A program made the translations under genes and the position numbers. The notes beneath the pieces were generated by a model. It was given only the letters and a program-made list of their open reading frames with translations, was not told where the DNA came from and made no database searches. This document shows positions 6,983 to 14,849 of a DNA stretch of 16,285 bases, piece after piece. Position 1 is the first letter of the stretch, and each line of letters begins with the position of its first letter. The DNA comes from CAZKDV01 sp964551645 (GTDB lineage Bacteria > Bacteroidota > Bacteroidia > Bacteroidales > DTU049), in contig CAZKDV010000053.1 of the NCBI GenBank assembly GCA_964551645.1, forward strand, positions 1-16,285. The letters are read 5' to 3'.

Positions 6983-8095
6983 ATGAATAAGCGTAATTTG
7001 TTAATAATCATAATAATACTACTTGCTATTATTGCGGGTGTTAGAATAATTTTTCAAACTAAAACAACATTTAAGCAAAGCGAAATGAATTTTGCTGTGG
7101 CAGATACAGCCTCAATTACCAAAATATTTTTGGCAGATATGGACGGAAATACTGTCTTGTTGGAAAGAACTACGGAAAATGATTGGACACTAAATTCAAA
7201 ATATACTGCACAACAATATGTTGTACAAAATTTTTTACGAACATTGATGTATTTAACTGTGCGAGCTCCTGTTGCTTTGCCTGCAAGAGATAACACTCTT
7301 AAACACATGTCAGCTTTAGCAACTAAAGTGGAAATTTATCAACAAAAATATCTAATTGATTTTTGGGGCATTAAATGGTTTCAACGCGAAAAACTTATTA
7401 AGACTTTTTATGTGGGTGATAACACTCAAGACAATATTGGAACTTATATGAAAATGGAAGATTCAGATACCCCGTTCATAGTTTATATTCCCGGTTTTAG
7501 AGGCTTTGTGCATACTCGCTTTTCGACAAATAGCTATGAATGGAGAGATCAAACAGTATTTAATTTATTTATGCAAGAGATTGAAACCGTTGAACTGATT
7601 TATCCACAAGAACCTGAAAAATCGTTTAGAATTGAGAATTTAGATAATAATAATTTTAAAGTTTTTTCTTTTCATCAAAACAAATATCTTGAAAAAATAG
7701 ATACTATGAACACTATCAACTATTTGGGTGGTTTTGTTGAAGCTCGTTTTGAGTACTTTATTCCGGATAAGGACAAACATATAGCAGACTCCTTATTAAG
7801 CATACAATCTTTTCAAGAATTGAAAGTTACAACTAAAGATGGTAAGGTTTATGAAATGATAACTTACTTAAAACCAAATACTTTAACAGAAGAGGAGTTA
7901 GAGGCAAAGTTTTTCCAAACTTCAGACTATCTATGGGATAGAGAAAGATTATATGCTTTTGTTGGCACAGAAATGGACTTAGTGTCAATCCAATATTATG
8001 TTTTTGGTAGAATATTAAAACCTATACAATATTTTGAATATGGATATACTGAAAAACTTATAGAAGGGCTTCATATCCAAGAGTTAGGAAATTAA
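6983..8095 (+). CDS. DUF4340 family membrane-anchored protein, gldG partner
   Basis: This 370-residue protein has an N-terminal membrane anchor (about 5-23) and the rest outside the cytoplasm. It resembles DUF4340 proteins, which are commonly found directly after GldG-type transporter genes. The early segment SITKIFLADMDGNTVLLER and the following NDWTLN match the repeated beta-structured motif of that family. The function is unknown, but the position 11 bp after gldG suggests an accessory periplasmic subunit of the same transporter. No start conflict: the ATG at 6983 directly precedes the basic residues and hydrophobic segment. The next gene, dnaN, has its own promoter after an 81-bp gap. Confidence 0.75.
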   Translation: MNKRNLLIIIIILLAIIAGVRIIFQTKTTFKQSEMNFAVADTASITKIFLADMDGNTVLLERTTENDWTLNSKYTAQQYVVQNFLRTLMYLTVRAPVALPARDNTLKHMSALATKVEIYQQKYLIDFWGIKWFQREKLIKTFYVGDNTQDNIGTYMKMEDSDTPFIVYIPGFRGFVHTRFSTNSYEWRDQTVFNLFMQEIETVELIYPQEPEKSFRIENLDNNNFKVFSFHQNKYLEKIDTMNTINYLGGFVEARFEYFIPDKDKHIADSLLSIQSFQELKVTTKDGKVYEMITYLKPNTLTEEELEAKFFQTSDYLWDRERLYAFVGTEMDLVSIQYYVFGRILKPIQYFEYGYTEKLIEGLHIQELGN

Positions 8096-8154
8096 AAGGT
8101 TCTGTTATATGTGTTTTTTTAGAAAGTTATTTTCAAATATTTAGAAAAAAAGAT

Positions 8155-8162
8155 TATTTTTG
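8155..8162 (+). promoter_or_regulatory. -7 promoter element of dnaN
   Basis: TATTTTTG matches TAnnTTTG, 14 bases before the dnaN ATG, giving a very short leader. No TTG or TTTG occurs at the usual upstream distance, so the -33 part is poor. Confidence 0.5.
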
Positions 8163-8176
8163 TAAAAAATATAATT

Positions 8177-9310
8177 ATGAAGTGTATCGTATCAAATGAT
8201 GTATTATTAAAGAATTTGCAGGCTGTCAATAGCGTAGTTTCTACAAGTTCTGGATTGCCTATTTTAGAAAATTTCTTATTTGAAATTCATGATGAATTGT
8301 TATATATCACTGCTTCAGATTTAGAAACAACAATTAAGGTTTCTGTTCCTGTAATTAAAGTTGAAGGAACTGGCGAAATTGCAATTCCTGCAAAAATTTT
8401 AGTTGAAACATTAAAAACTTTACCTGCTATCCCTATTACAATTTCTGCTGATGACCCTGAAAATCCTTTAAATATTGCAATTATTGCAGGAGAAGGGCAA
8501 TTTAAACTTTCTGGATATGAAGTAGCCGATTTTCCAAAAGCTCCAATTTTGCAAGATGCTTCTACAGTTACTATAAATGCTCAAAGTATTTATGAAGGTA
8601 TTTCTAATACATTATTTGCAACAATTGGAGATATGCTTCGTCCAGCCATGACAGGTGTTTATTGGGAGTTTAATGAAAATTTTGTGAATTTTGTTGGAAC
8701 AGATGCTCATAGACTTGTTAGATATAGACGAAAAGAAGTAAAATCTGAAAATGCTTTTACTTTTATTTTGCCCAAAAAATCTTCAAATGTTTTGAGAAAT
8801 TTGTTGCAATCTGTAAATAATGATGTTGTTATTGAACATAATAATATTAATGCTTCGTTTGCATTTGAAAACTATACAATTGTTTGTCGTTTAATTGACC
8901 AAAAATATCCTAATTATGAAGCAGTCATACCTTTAGAAAATCCTAATAAATTGATTGTTAATAGAAATGAACTTATTAATTCTTTGAAGAGGTCAACTAT
9001 TTATGCAAATCAAACAACTTATCAGGTTAGGTTTATTATTCAAGGGCAAACTTTAACACTTAAATCAGAAGATGTTGATTTTGCAAATGAAGCTACAGAA
9101 ACACTTGCATGTAATTATGACGGACAAGATATGGAAATTGGATTTAGCTCAAAATTATTGATTGAAATGCTTCAACATATAAATTCAGAAAGTGCTATGT
9201 TTGAACTATCTGAATCGCAAAGAGCTGGATTAATATTACCAACAGAAATGGTAGATGAAAATGAAGAACTGCTTATGTTGATTATGCCAATTATGATACA
9301 AACTAATTAA
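8177..9310 (+). CDS. dnaN: DNA polymerase III beta subunit (sliding clamp)
   Basis: This 377-residue protein has the length and sequence character of bacterial beta clamps, with three similar domains (about 1-120, 128-250 and 255-377). The N-terminus (KNLQAVNSVV, PILENFLFE, ITASDLETTI), the middle FVGTDAHRLVRYR (about 173-186) and the C-terminal LIMPIMI are all typical. It forms a ring that holds the polymerase on DNA during replication. The gene is not next to dnaA or recF here, as is common in Bacteroidota. It has its own promoter and is followed after 17 bp by a membrane protease gene that is probably co-transcribed. Confidence 0.97.
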   Translation: MKCIVSNDVLLKNLQAVNSVVSTSSGLPILENFLFEIHDELLYITASDLETTIKVSVPVIKVEGTGEIAIPAKILVETLKTLPAIPITISADDPENPLNIAIIAGEGQFKLSGYEVADFPKAPILQDASTVTINAQSIYEGISNTLFATIGDMLRPAMTGVYWEFNENFVNFVGTDAHRLVRYRRKEVKSENAFTFILPKKSSNVLRNLLQSVNNDVVIEHNNINASFAFENYTIVCRLIDQKYPNYEAVIPLENPNKLIVNRNELINSLKRSTIYANQTTYQVRFIIQGQTLTLKSEDVDFANEATETLACNYDGQDMEIGFSSKLLIEMLQHINSESAMFELSESQRAGLILPTEMVDENEELLMLIMPIMIQTN

Positions 9311-9327
9311 TAAGATAATTTTTTTTC

Positions 9328-10038
9328 ATGTTTTCTGAATTTAAGGTTTATCTAACTGAGGTGCTGAAACCAGCACCTCAGTCGTTTATAATTCTTGCTA
9401 TATGTTCATTATTAATATACCGACTGCCATATATAAACAAAATATTGAGGGTGTTTCACACTCTAATTCACGAAACCGGTCATTCAGTTGCGGCATTTTT
9501 AACAAGTGGCTCAACATTGCGAATTGAACTAAACCACGATTTAAGCGGAGTTACTGTAACTCAAAGTAAAAATGTTTTTCAGCAAATAATTATCTCTTTG
9601 TTCGGCTATCCATTTGCTTCTTTTTTTGCGTTTGCATCTTATTATTTGATACTAAACGGATACGAAAAAGCAGTTCTATGGACTTTATTAGGAATTACAT
9701 TTATTCAGCTATTAATTAATGTAAGAAACACTTTTGGAGTTTTTTGGTCAATAATTAGTTCAGCTTTCTTATTTTATATAATATGGTGGCAGCTTGATTT
9801 GCATTTTATGCTTGCAGTGATAATTACAAATATTATTCTTTTTGAATCAGTAATAATGGCAGGAGTGATTATGATTAGAGGTTTTACAAAATCATCTACA
9901 GCAGGCGATGCAACAAACTTAAGCAATACAACGAAAATACCTACTTTCTTTTGGGGTTTGTTGTTTTTTTTGCAAGCTTTATATTTTTTGTGGCTAACAA
10001 TTAAAAATATTCTTGATTTTTATCAAATTAAGCTATAA
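9328..10038 (+). CDS. M50B-like membrane zinc metalloprotease
   Basis: This 236-residue membrane protein has an HETGH zinc-binding motif (His48, Glu49, His52) just after the first membrane helix (about 19-33). A second conserved part, LFGYPFASF (91-99), follows, and a later GDATNLSNTTKIPTFFW segment supplies a probable third metal ligand, Asp194. This is the M50B-like arrangement (PF13398-type). Several further helices occur at about 112-130, 136-155, 160-182 and 205-228. M50 proteases cleave within membranes; the substrate here is unknown. It follows dnaN by 17 bp and has no visible promoter of its own. A 12-bp perfect hairpin lies in codons 10-19. The gene ends 1 bp short of the convergent kinase gene. 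Confidence 0.8.
   Translation: MFSEFKVYLTEVLKPAPQSFIILAICSLLIYRLPYINKILRVFHTLIHETGHSVAAFLTSGSTLRIELNHDLSGVTVTQSKNVFQQIIISLFGYPFASFFAFASYYLILNGYEKAVLWTLLGITFIQLLINVRNTFGVFWSIISSAFLFYIIWWQLDLHFMLAVIITNIILFESVIMAGVIMIRGFTKSSTAGDATNLSNTTKIPTFFWGLLFFLQALYFLWLTIKNILDFYQIKL
9355..9382 (+). other. Perfect 12-bp hairpin in the start of the M50B-like gene
   Basis: ACTGAGGTGCTG, loop AAAC, CAGCACCTCAGT: twelve base pairs with four loop bases, far more GC-rich than its surroundings. It lies 44 bp after the dnaN stop, within coding sequence. There is no clean T-run after it, so it is not a typical intrinsic terminator. It could still slow transcription or translation of the protease gene or protect the 3' end of dnaN mRNA. 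Confidence 0.8.
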
Positions 10039-10039
10039 T

Positions 10040-10918
10040 TTAAAGATATTGCTGAATATTGTGCTTTACAAGTGAATAATATGAAGAGCCGAAAAGAATA
10101 AGATGAACCAAAGCAGGGTATAAATTGAACAAATCAATCCGTTTTTGCCAGTCTTTTTCAAGTGGAAAATAATCATTGTAATATTCATAAAAAGAATGTG
10201 AAAAACCGCCAAACATTTTTGTAAAAGCAATTTCTGCTTCTCTATGTCCATAATAAACTGTGGGATCAATAATGCAAACTTCTCCATTTTCATCACTAAT
10301 GAAATTGCCCGACCACAAATCGCCATGTATAAGCGACGGACATTCTTTAGGAATTAGCGAATTGAGTTTGGAATATAAGATATTAAATTGTTTGTTTAAT
10401 TTATTGTCAATAAGGCGTTTGTTATATGCGATTTTCACTAAGGGTTCTAAGCGTTCTAAAATGAAAAAATCTATCCAATTAGCATGTTGTTGATTGCTTT
10501 GTTGCAAACTCCCAATGTAATTATCATGGTCTAATCCAAACAATTCAGATGTCTTTTTGTGTAATTTGGCAAGTTTATATGCAAAATCATTCCAAAAATC
10601 GTCTTTTTGCCCCTTGCTGTTTATGTGTTCTAAAACTAAAAAAGAATAATTGTCATTTGAACCAAGTGCAACAACATCAGGAATACGAATAACATTTGCT
10701 TCGGCAAGCTGTTTTAATCCAAGAGCTTCTTTTTCAAACATTTTGGGATATTTTGTTGCACTATTTATTTTTACAAAATATGTTTCTTGTGTGGTAGAGA
10801 TTTTAAAACATTCGTTAATGCAGCCACCCCCAACTGATGAATGTGAAATATATTGAGTTTCTTTTTGAGTGTTATTTTGTATTTCAGAAATAATGTAATC
10901 AAGTATGTTTTTATTCAT
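10040..10918 (-). CDS. Fructosamine/ketosamine-3-kinase family protein
   Basis: This 292-residue protein belongs to the fructosamine kinase family, a branch of the protein-kinase/aminoglycoside phosphotransferase fold. Seen features are the glycine loop VGGGCINE (29-36) with Cys33, a likely ATP lysine (Lys50 in YFVKIN), the catalytic HGDLWSGN (198-205, Asp200) and the metal-binding IDPTVYYGHRE (217-227, Asp218). These enzymes phosphorylate sugar groups attached to amines, destabilising them and so reversing protein glycation; bacterial members prefer ribulosamines or erythrulosamines. A P-loop cysteine in this position acts as a redox switch in plant and human relatives. The gene overlaps the end of thpR by 8 bp, so it is probably translated by coupling. 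Confidence 0.88.
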   Translation of the reverse strand: MNKNILDYIISEIQNNTQKETQYISHSSVGGGCINECFKISTTQETYFVKINSATKYPKMFEKEALGLKQLAEANVIRIPDVVALGSNDNYSFLVLEHINSKGQKDDFWNDFAYKLAKLHKKTSELFGLDHDNYIGSLQQSNQQHANWIDFFILERLEPLVKIAYNKRLIDNKLNKQFNILYSKLNSLIPKECPSLIHGDLWSGNFISDENGEVCIIDPTVYYGHREAEIAFTKMFGGFSHSFYEYYNDYFPLEKDWQKRIDLFNLYPALVHLILFGSSYYSLVKHNIQQYL

Positions 10919-11474
10919 GTTTGAGTTTTATTGTTTTTAAAGGTTTGTGCACGGCACCGTTTGGGCGCAAAATGCTTTCAAAAAGAACTATACTATCAAT
11001 TTTGCTATTGCCCAAAAATACATTATCCCATTGATTAATAGTGTTTTGAAAAAAATGTTTTTGAATAGGCTTTTTAATTCTCCCCAAAGTTATATGCGGA
11101 ACAAAATTTTCTCTTGTTGAAAAAATTTGAATTTTCGTTAATTCTTGTTGAATTTGATTGTAAATATTTAGTGTTTCCTTTTTTTCTTCTATTCCTGCCC
11201 AAATTACTTTTGGATTGTATGAACTACCGAAAATACCAATATGTTTTAATGTTATGTCAAGTGCTTTAGTATTTTGAGTTGAGGTTTCCAAAGACTTTAT
11301 AATACTATCAATTTTTGACTTGGGAGTTTCGCCGATAAACTTAAATGTGATATGAATTTGTTCAAAATTTGTCCATGCAATTGCTTCATTTTGTAAAGAA
11401 GTAATAAGTTTTACTCTAATTTCATTCAATTGCTGATTTGCTTTGATAGGAGCTGCTATAAATAATCTTTTCAT
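10911..11474 (-). CDS. thpR: RNA 2',3'-cyclic phosphodiesterase (ThpR/LigT family)
   Basis: This 187-residue protein has the two HxTx motifs of the 2H phosphoesterase superfamily: HITF at 41-44 and HITL at 127-130, the latter in VPHITLGRIKKP. ThpR-type enzymes open 2',3'-cyclic phosphates on RNA, leaving 2'-phosphates; older annotations call them 2'-5' RNA ligases. The ATG at 11474 (KRLFIAAPIK next) is favoured over an upstream ATG at 11510 because family members begin with this RLFIA-like strand. The stop overlaps the start of the kinase gene by 8 bp, and both would be on one leftward transcript. The gene is divergent from hydE across 130 bp. A near-consensus TTTG, 18 bp, TATCTGTT arrangement upstream could be a weak promoter. 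Confidence 0.87.
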   Translation of the reverse strand: MKRLFIAAPIKANQQLNEIRVKLITSLQNEAIAWTNFEQIHITFKFIGETPKSKIDSIIKSLETSTQNTKALDITLKHIGIFGSSYNPKVIWAGIEEKKETLNIYNQIQQELTKIQIFSTRENFVPHITLGRIKKPIQKHFFQNTINQWDNVFLGNSKIDSIVLFESILRPNGAVHKPLKTIKLKHE

Positions 11475-11604
11475 TATAAAATCAAAAAAAACAGATATTA
11501 AGTGGTACAATATTACAAAAAAACAAGAAAATTATATCAAATCTCAAATCGATAAGCTTATTTTCAAGCAATTTTTATTTGTAATTTTACAAAAAAATAG
11601 ATTA

Positions 11605-12687
11605 ATGGACATAGCAACACTTATAGATAAAGAACACTTTACAAAATCAGATATTGAATCTTTGTTAGCATTGACGGGCGATAAAGCAAAGGTTCTTTTT
11701 AAAAAAGCTCACGAAACTCGTTTGAAATATTGCGGAAACAAAGTATATTTTAGAGGATTGATAGAATATTCAAATGTATGTATGAAAAACTGCTATTATT
11801 GCGGAATTAGGCACGATTGCAATCATTTGAACAGATATACTTTAACTGATGAGGAAGTTATTGAAGCAGCCGAGTTTGCTTACAAAGAAAATTATGGATC
11901 TATTGTATTGCAATCAGGAGAAATATCAAGCATTGCTTTTATTCAACGCATAGAGTCATTAATAAAAAGAATTAAAAAATTATCAGATGGAAAGTTAGGC
12001 ATTACACTTTCACTTGGAGAGCAAACACTTGAAACTTATCAAAGATGGTTTGATGCTGGGGCGCATAGATATTTGTTACGCATTGAGTCGTCCAATCGTT
12101 CTCTATATGCAAAATTGCACCCTAACGATGATATTCATAATTACGATGAGCGAATAAAATCTCTGTATGATATTAAAAAGGTCGGATATCAGTTAGGAAG
12201 CGGAGTTATGATAGGTTTGCCCTATCAAACAATTAGCGATTTGGCTGACGACATTATTTTTTTGAGAGATTTAGATATTGATATGTGCGGAATGGGCCCA
12301 TACATCGAGCATAAAGAAACCCCTTTATATAGCACAAAAGATACATTATTATCTTTGGAAGGTAGAATTACATTGACTTTTAAGATGATTTCGGTTTTGC
12401 GGATAGTTATGAAAGATATAAATATTGCCGCCACAACAGCACTTCAGGCAATTGACCCCTTAGGCAGAGAAAAAGCATTACAAGTGGGAGCAAACATCAT
12501 AATGCCTAATGTAACTCCGGGCGAACATAGAGATGAATACAAACTGTATGAAAACAAACCTTGTACAGATGAAAATCCGGCTGACTGCAAAACTTGCCTT
12601 GAAGCTCGAATAAAATTAGCAGGCTCTGAAATAGGATATGGCGAATGGGGAGATTCTCAGCACTTTAGCAAAAAGGAAGATGTGTAA
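11605..12687 (+). CDS. hydE: [FeFe]-hydrogenase maturase HydE (radical SAM)
   Basis: This 360-residue radical SAM enzyme has CMKNCYYC (Cys59, Cys63, Cys66) binding the SAM iron-sulfur cluster. A second C-x7-C-x2-C set (Cys320, Cys328, Cys331; CTDENPADCKTC) matches the auxiliary cluster site of HydE. The phrases IEYSNVC and MPNVTPGEHRDEYKLYENKPC are HydE-like and separate it from the relatives PylB and BioB. HydE helps build the organic bridge of the hydrogenase H-cluster with HydF and HydG, neither of which is in the window, nor is a hydrogenase gene. The ATG at 11605 gives the usual length. An in-frame extension to 11443 would overlap the divergent thpR gene and is unlikely. It is followed by repeat copy B. 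Confidence 0.92.
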   Translation: MDIATLIDKEHFTKSDIESLLALTGDKAKVLFKKAHETRLKYCGNKVYFRGLIEYSNVCMKNCYYCGIRHDCNHLNRYTLTDEEVIEAAEFAYKENYGSIVLQSGEISSIAFIQRIESLIKRIKKLSDGKLGITLSLGEQTLETYQRWFDAGAHRYLLRIESSNRSLYAKLHPNDDIHNYDERIKSLYDIKKVGYQLGSGVMIGLPYQTISDLADDIIFLRDLDIDMCGMGPYIEHKETPLYSTKDTLLSLEGRITLTFKMISVLRIVMKDINIAATTALQAIDPLGREKALQVGANIIMPNVTPGEHRDEYKLYENKPCTDENPADCKTCLEARIKLAGSEIGYGEWGDSQHFSKKEDV

Positions 12688-12699
12688 AAATACTTTTAC
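12684..12699 (+). terminator. Weak hairpin at the hydE stop
   Basis: GTAAAA, loop ATAC, TTTTAC form a 6-bp AT-rich stem that includes the hydE stop codon. There is no T-run after it, so terminator function is doubtful. Confidence 0.2.
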
Positions 12700-12704
12700 C
12701 TCCT

Positions 12705-12856
12705 TTGAGCAATTTGGAAAATAAATCAAAATTTGCTCAATTTCCCGAAGAAATTCGGATATTCATCAATTTCTAATAATTTGGGCTTATTGCTACGAAC
12801 TTAAGGGTTTGGGTTAAAGGCTGGCAACTTTTAGCATCAACTGTCAAATTGAAGTT
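12705..12856 (+). repeat. Dispersed intergenic repeat, copy B (fullest copy)
   Basis: Bases 12705-12803 match copy A (99 bp, 11 differences), and 12724-12856 match copy C (133 bp, 4 differences, no gaps, 97%). Copy B therefore spans the features of both others. It holds an 8-bp inverted pair (TTGAGCAA at 12705 / TTGCTCAA), a tight hairpin CCGAA-GAAA-TTCGG at 12735-12748, and a TGGCA/TGTCA pairing further right. It starts 18 bp after the hydE stop and lies downstream of the leftward PIN gene, between two convergent units. Confidence 0.9.
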
Positions 12857-12940
12857 CGTTTATTCGCTTTGTGTTTAACACTAAGTAGTTACGAATGGAA
12901 GCCTTTGTTGGTGAACTATTCTATGTCCGCAAGTTTATGT
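12857..12940. other. Intergenic stretch between repeat copy B and the PIN gene
   Basis: Eighty-four bases that are less AT-rich than the surrounding spacers. I tested it for an integron-like attC site because of a GTTTAAC core-like word, but no matching partner site was found. It may be part of a longer repeat unit whose rightmost part is missing from copy C. Confidence 0.35.
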
Positions 12941-13453
12941 TTATTTCCAAAGTTTCAAGCGTTTTTCAATTTCTTCAACTAATTTTTGATTGTTCAGAAA
13001 CATGAAATTAGAATCCACAAGTTGCTTTAATTTAGATTTTGCTTCCTTGGGTGTTAGTGTTGCTGTTTCAACGAATTTATCAAAAATCCAAATCATTCCG
13101 TGATATTCAATTTCCTTGTTTTTAGCATAATTCCTAAGTGTTTTATCACTACTCAATACACAAGCATTTATCTTGTTAGCAATATGCAATACAGACTTAT
13201 CGGCTTCTGATAAAGATTTTGGATAATTTTCGTTGTGTATTTCAATGAAATCTTGTTCTTGTAAATTATGAATAGAAAGCCTATCAACAGACTGATAGGC
13301 TTGCAATATCGCTTGTTGTTCGGAATATAATTCGAACAAAACTGTGGAAGTAGTGTGTACTTCTAATTCAAGATTGAAAAAAGATTGTGTCAATCCTAAA
13401 TCGTATAAGTCAATAAAGATATTGGCATCTGTTACGGCAATTTTCACTTTCAT
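12941..13453 (-). CDS. PIN-domain ribonuclease-like protein (probable toxin)
   Basis: This 170-residue protein is a PIN-domain nuclease by its acidic residues: Asp9 (AVTDANIFIDL), Glu41 (LFELY), Asp85 (SEADKSVLHIA) and Asp103 (LSSDKTLRNYAK). PIN proteins of this size are often toxins that cut RNA, neutralised by a partner encoded upstream. The gene starts 25 bp after the stop of the XRE-ImmA gene, so they form a two-gene operon. No classical small antitoxin (AbrB, RHH or Phd type) is present; the HTH-peptidase protein would be the partner. Everything needed for catalysis appears intact. An alternative is a non-toxic RNA-processing nuclease. Confidence 0.8.
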   Translation of the reverse strand: MKVKIAVTDANIFIDLYDLGLTQSFFNLELEVHTTSTVLFELYSEQQAILQAYQSVDRLSIHNLQEQDFIEIHNENYPKSLSEADKSVLHIANKINACVLSSDKTLRNYAKNKEIEYHGMIWIFDKFVETATLTPKEAKSKLKQLVDSNFMFLNNQKLVEEIEKRLKLWK

Positions 13454-13478
13454 ATCTTAACCATAAAAGCTTATGAAA

Positions 13479-14543
13479 TTAAAACGCTATTTGATGTTTT
13501 TTTCTGAAATCTGCTAAAGTTTGCTTGTTTAATGAAGCCGCTTTTGACATTGAAATTTGGTCTTCAACTAAGGCACGGAATAAAAGTTGCTCAAAACGAT
13601 TTGATTCTTCAGCTCCACTATATTCAATAGGTTCATCTACTTTCCAACTCATCTGCTTGATCATAAAAAAGAATTGTTTGGTATAATGTTCATTAATAAT
13701 CCTACAGTCTTTGGCTCTCATCACAATTGCTTGCATAGAAATGCCGTATTGTTTTTTTATATTCCCTAACTCATTTATTGAAAGTTTGTTTCTGTGTTCG
13801 CCCAATTCTGCTTTAATTGTTTCTTCAGGCAACAACATTGCACCAGCAAACTGAAAGCATAAAGTTTCTTTTTGCTTTTCGCTTATATCGCCAAAAGTTA
13901 AAAGCAAGTGAGCTAATTCGTGCAAAAGAGTAAGTCTAATTCTATCGGGCTTATTAGTTTTCTTTACATTGTATGTAACTACGGGAATAGTGCCGTTTAC
14001 AAAAGTTTGTAATCCGTCAAAATCTTCGTTAACATCTAACTTAACGACTTTAATATTTTTGTCTTCCAAAAGTTCAACAACATTAAAAATTGCTCCTTTG
14101 CCTAAGTCCCAATCTTTTCTTAATTGATTTGCAGCCTCATTTACTTGCTCGTAAGAAGTAATAAGTCCAAAGTTTTTAAGAGGATTTTCAAATTCAATAT
14201 CCAATCCTAAAATCTCTTCCAATTCTAAATAGCGTGAAAGATACTCTTTGGTTTTTTCTTTGATAATAGAAGCTTCTTTTTGTGGCATTTTGCTCAATTT
14301 GCGATACTCAATTTCGCCCAATTCCACTTTTGTACTTCTGAAAAAATAATCGGGATTTACATCTAATGCCTTACTTAAAAGATTAATTTTGTCGTTGTCG
14401 GGTATAACTTCTCCTTTCTCGTAACGATGCAATGCTTGACGAGATAATTGGTTATCCAAGGCATTAGCCAAGTCTTGCAATGAAAAACCTTTCATTAAGC
14501 GGGCTGACTTAAAGCGTTCTGAGAAAATTTTTTTTATATCCAT
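13479..14543 (-). CDS. XRE-family HTH regulator fused to ImmA/IrrE metallopeptidase
   Basis: This 354-residue protein has an N-terminal helix-turn-helix (about 10-65; GFSLQDLANAL, then LSRQALHRYEKGEVIP) and a C-terminal ImmA/IrrE-type zinc peptidase with HELAH at 208-212 and a likely third ligand Glu226 before CFQFAGAMLLPEE. ImmA-type peptidases cleave repressors, as in ICEBs1, and IrrE controls DNA-damage response; fused forms combine DNA binding with peptidase. Here it is the first gene of an operon with a PIN nuclease, a pairing proposed in comparative genomics as an antitoxin or sensor module. Its own promoter is at 14564-14593 and is probably self-regulated. The C-terminal tail (280-354) is of unknown role. 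Confidence 0.85.
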   Translation of the reverse strand: MDIKKIFSERFKSARLMKGFSLQDLANALDNQLSRQALHRYEKGEVIPDNDKINLLSKALDVNPDYFFRSTKVELGEIEYRKLSKMPQKEASIIKEKTKEYLSRYLELEEILGLDIEFENPLKNFGLITSYEQVNEAANQLRKDWDLGKGAIFNVVELLEDKNIKVVKLDVNEDFDGLQTFVNGTIPVVTYNVKKTNKPDRIRLTLLHELAHLLLTFGDISEKQKETLCFQFAGAMLLPEETIKAELGEHRNKLSINELGNIKKQYGISMQAIVMRAKDCRIINEHYTKQFFFMIKQMSWKVDEPIEYSGAEESNRFEQLLFRALVEDQISMSKAASLNKQTLADFRKKHQIAF

Positions 14544-14563
14544 TGTTGTTTTAAATTATATTG

Positions 14564-14593
14564 CAAAGATAATACTTTTAGTTTACAAATCAA
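14564..14593 (-). promoter_or_regulatory. Promoter of the XRE-ImmA/PIN operon
   Basis: On the minus strand TTG (14593-14591), a 19-bp spacer and TATCTTTG (14571-14564) match the Bacteroidota consensus. Transcription would start near 14560, about 17 bases before the ATG at 14543. The -7 box is identical to that of the ATPase gene at the left edge. Confidence 0.6.
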
Positions 14594-14722
14594 CAATAAT
14601 AATATCATTTTTTTACACCATTTTGTTAATTGTAATATAATTATATACTGATAAAATTTTATTTTACTGACAATTTTTTCAAATTTAGTTAAAATATGAT
14701 AATTTACAATTAATGATTGACA

Positions 14723-14738
14723 AATTTATATATAAATT
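14723..14738. repeat. 16-bp perfect AT-only palindrome
   Basis: AATTTATATATAAATT reads the same on both strands. It is about 150 bp upstream of the XRE-ImmA promoter. In such AT-rich DNA it could be chance. Confidence 0.5.
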
Positions 14739-14782
14739 ATTTTTTGTAACGGAATAAAATGATATTTATGTTTCTGAAGTGT

Positions 14783-14827
14783 CTGCAAATAGTTGCAGTT
14801 AAAATTAATATTCATTTTAGATGAATA
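14783..14827. other. Two small hairpins in tandem before repeat copy C
   Basis: CTGCAA-ATAG-TTGCAG (14783-14798) and TATTCAT-TTTAG-ATGAATA (14809-14827) lie next to each other, ending 22 bp before repeat copy C. They may mark the boundary of the repeat or be remnants of a transcript end. The rest of the 14594-14849 gap shows nothing further that I can name. Confidence 0.45.
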
Positions 14828-14849
14828 AAAGTTTACACTTAGAAATGGT

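Noticed and set aside
9303..9328. Terminator after dnaN (T-run)
   Set aside because: A run of T is present, but no hairpin precedes it; the nearby hairpin at 9355 lies after the T-run and inside the next gene.
11443..11604. N-terminal extension of HydE by 54 codons
   Set aside because: It overlaps the start of the divergent thpR gene, lies outside the HydE family length, and the ATG at 11605 gives the expected N-terminus.
12730..12790. Conserved reading frame on the minus strand of the repeat (LLEIDEYPNFF)
   Set aside because: It is only about 20 codons long, with stops on both sides in copies B and C and no start; differences between copies are not mostly synonymous.
12857..12940. Integron attC-like site
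   Set aside because: One core-like word (GTTTAAC) is present, but no matching second core site or folded attC structure was found on either strand, and no integrase is visible.
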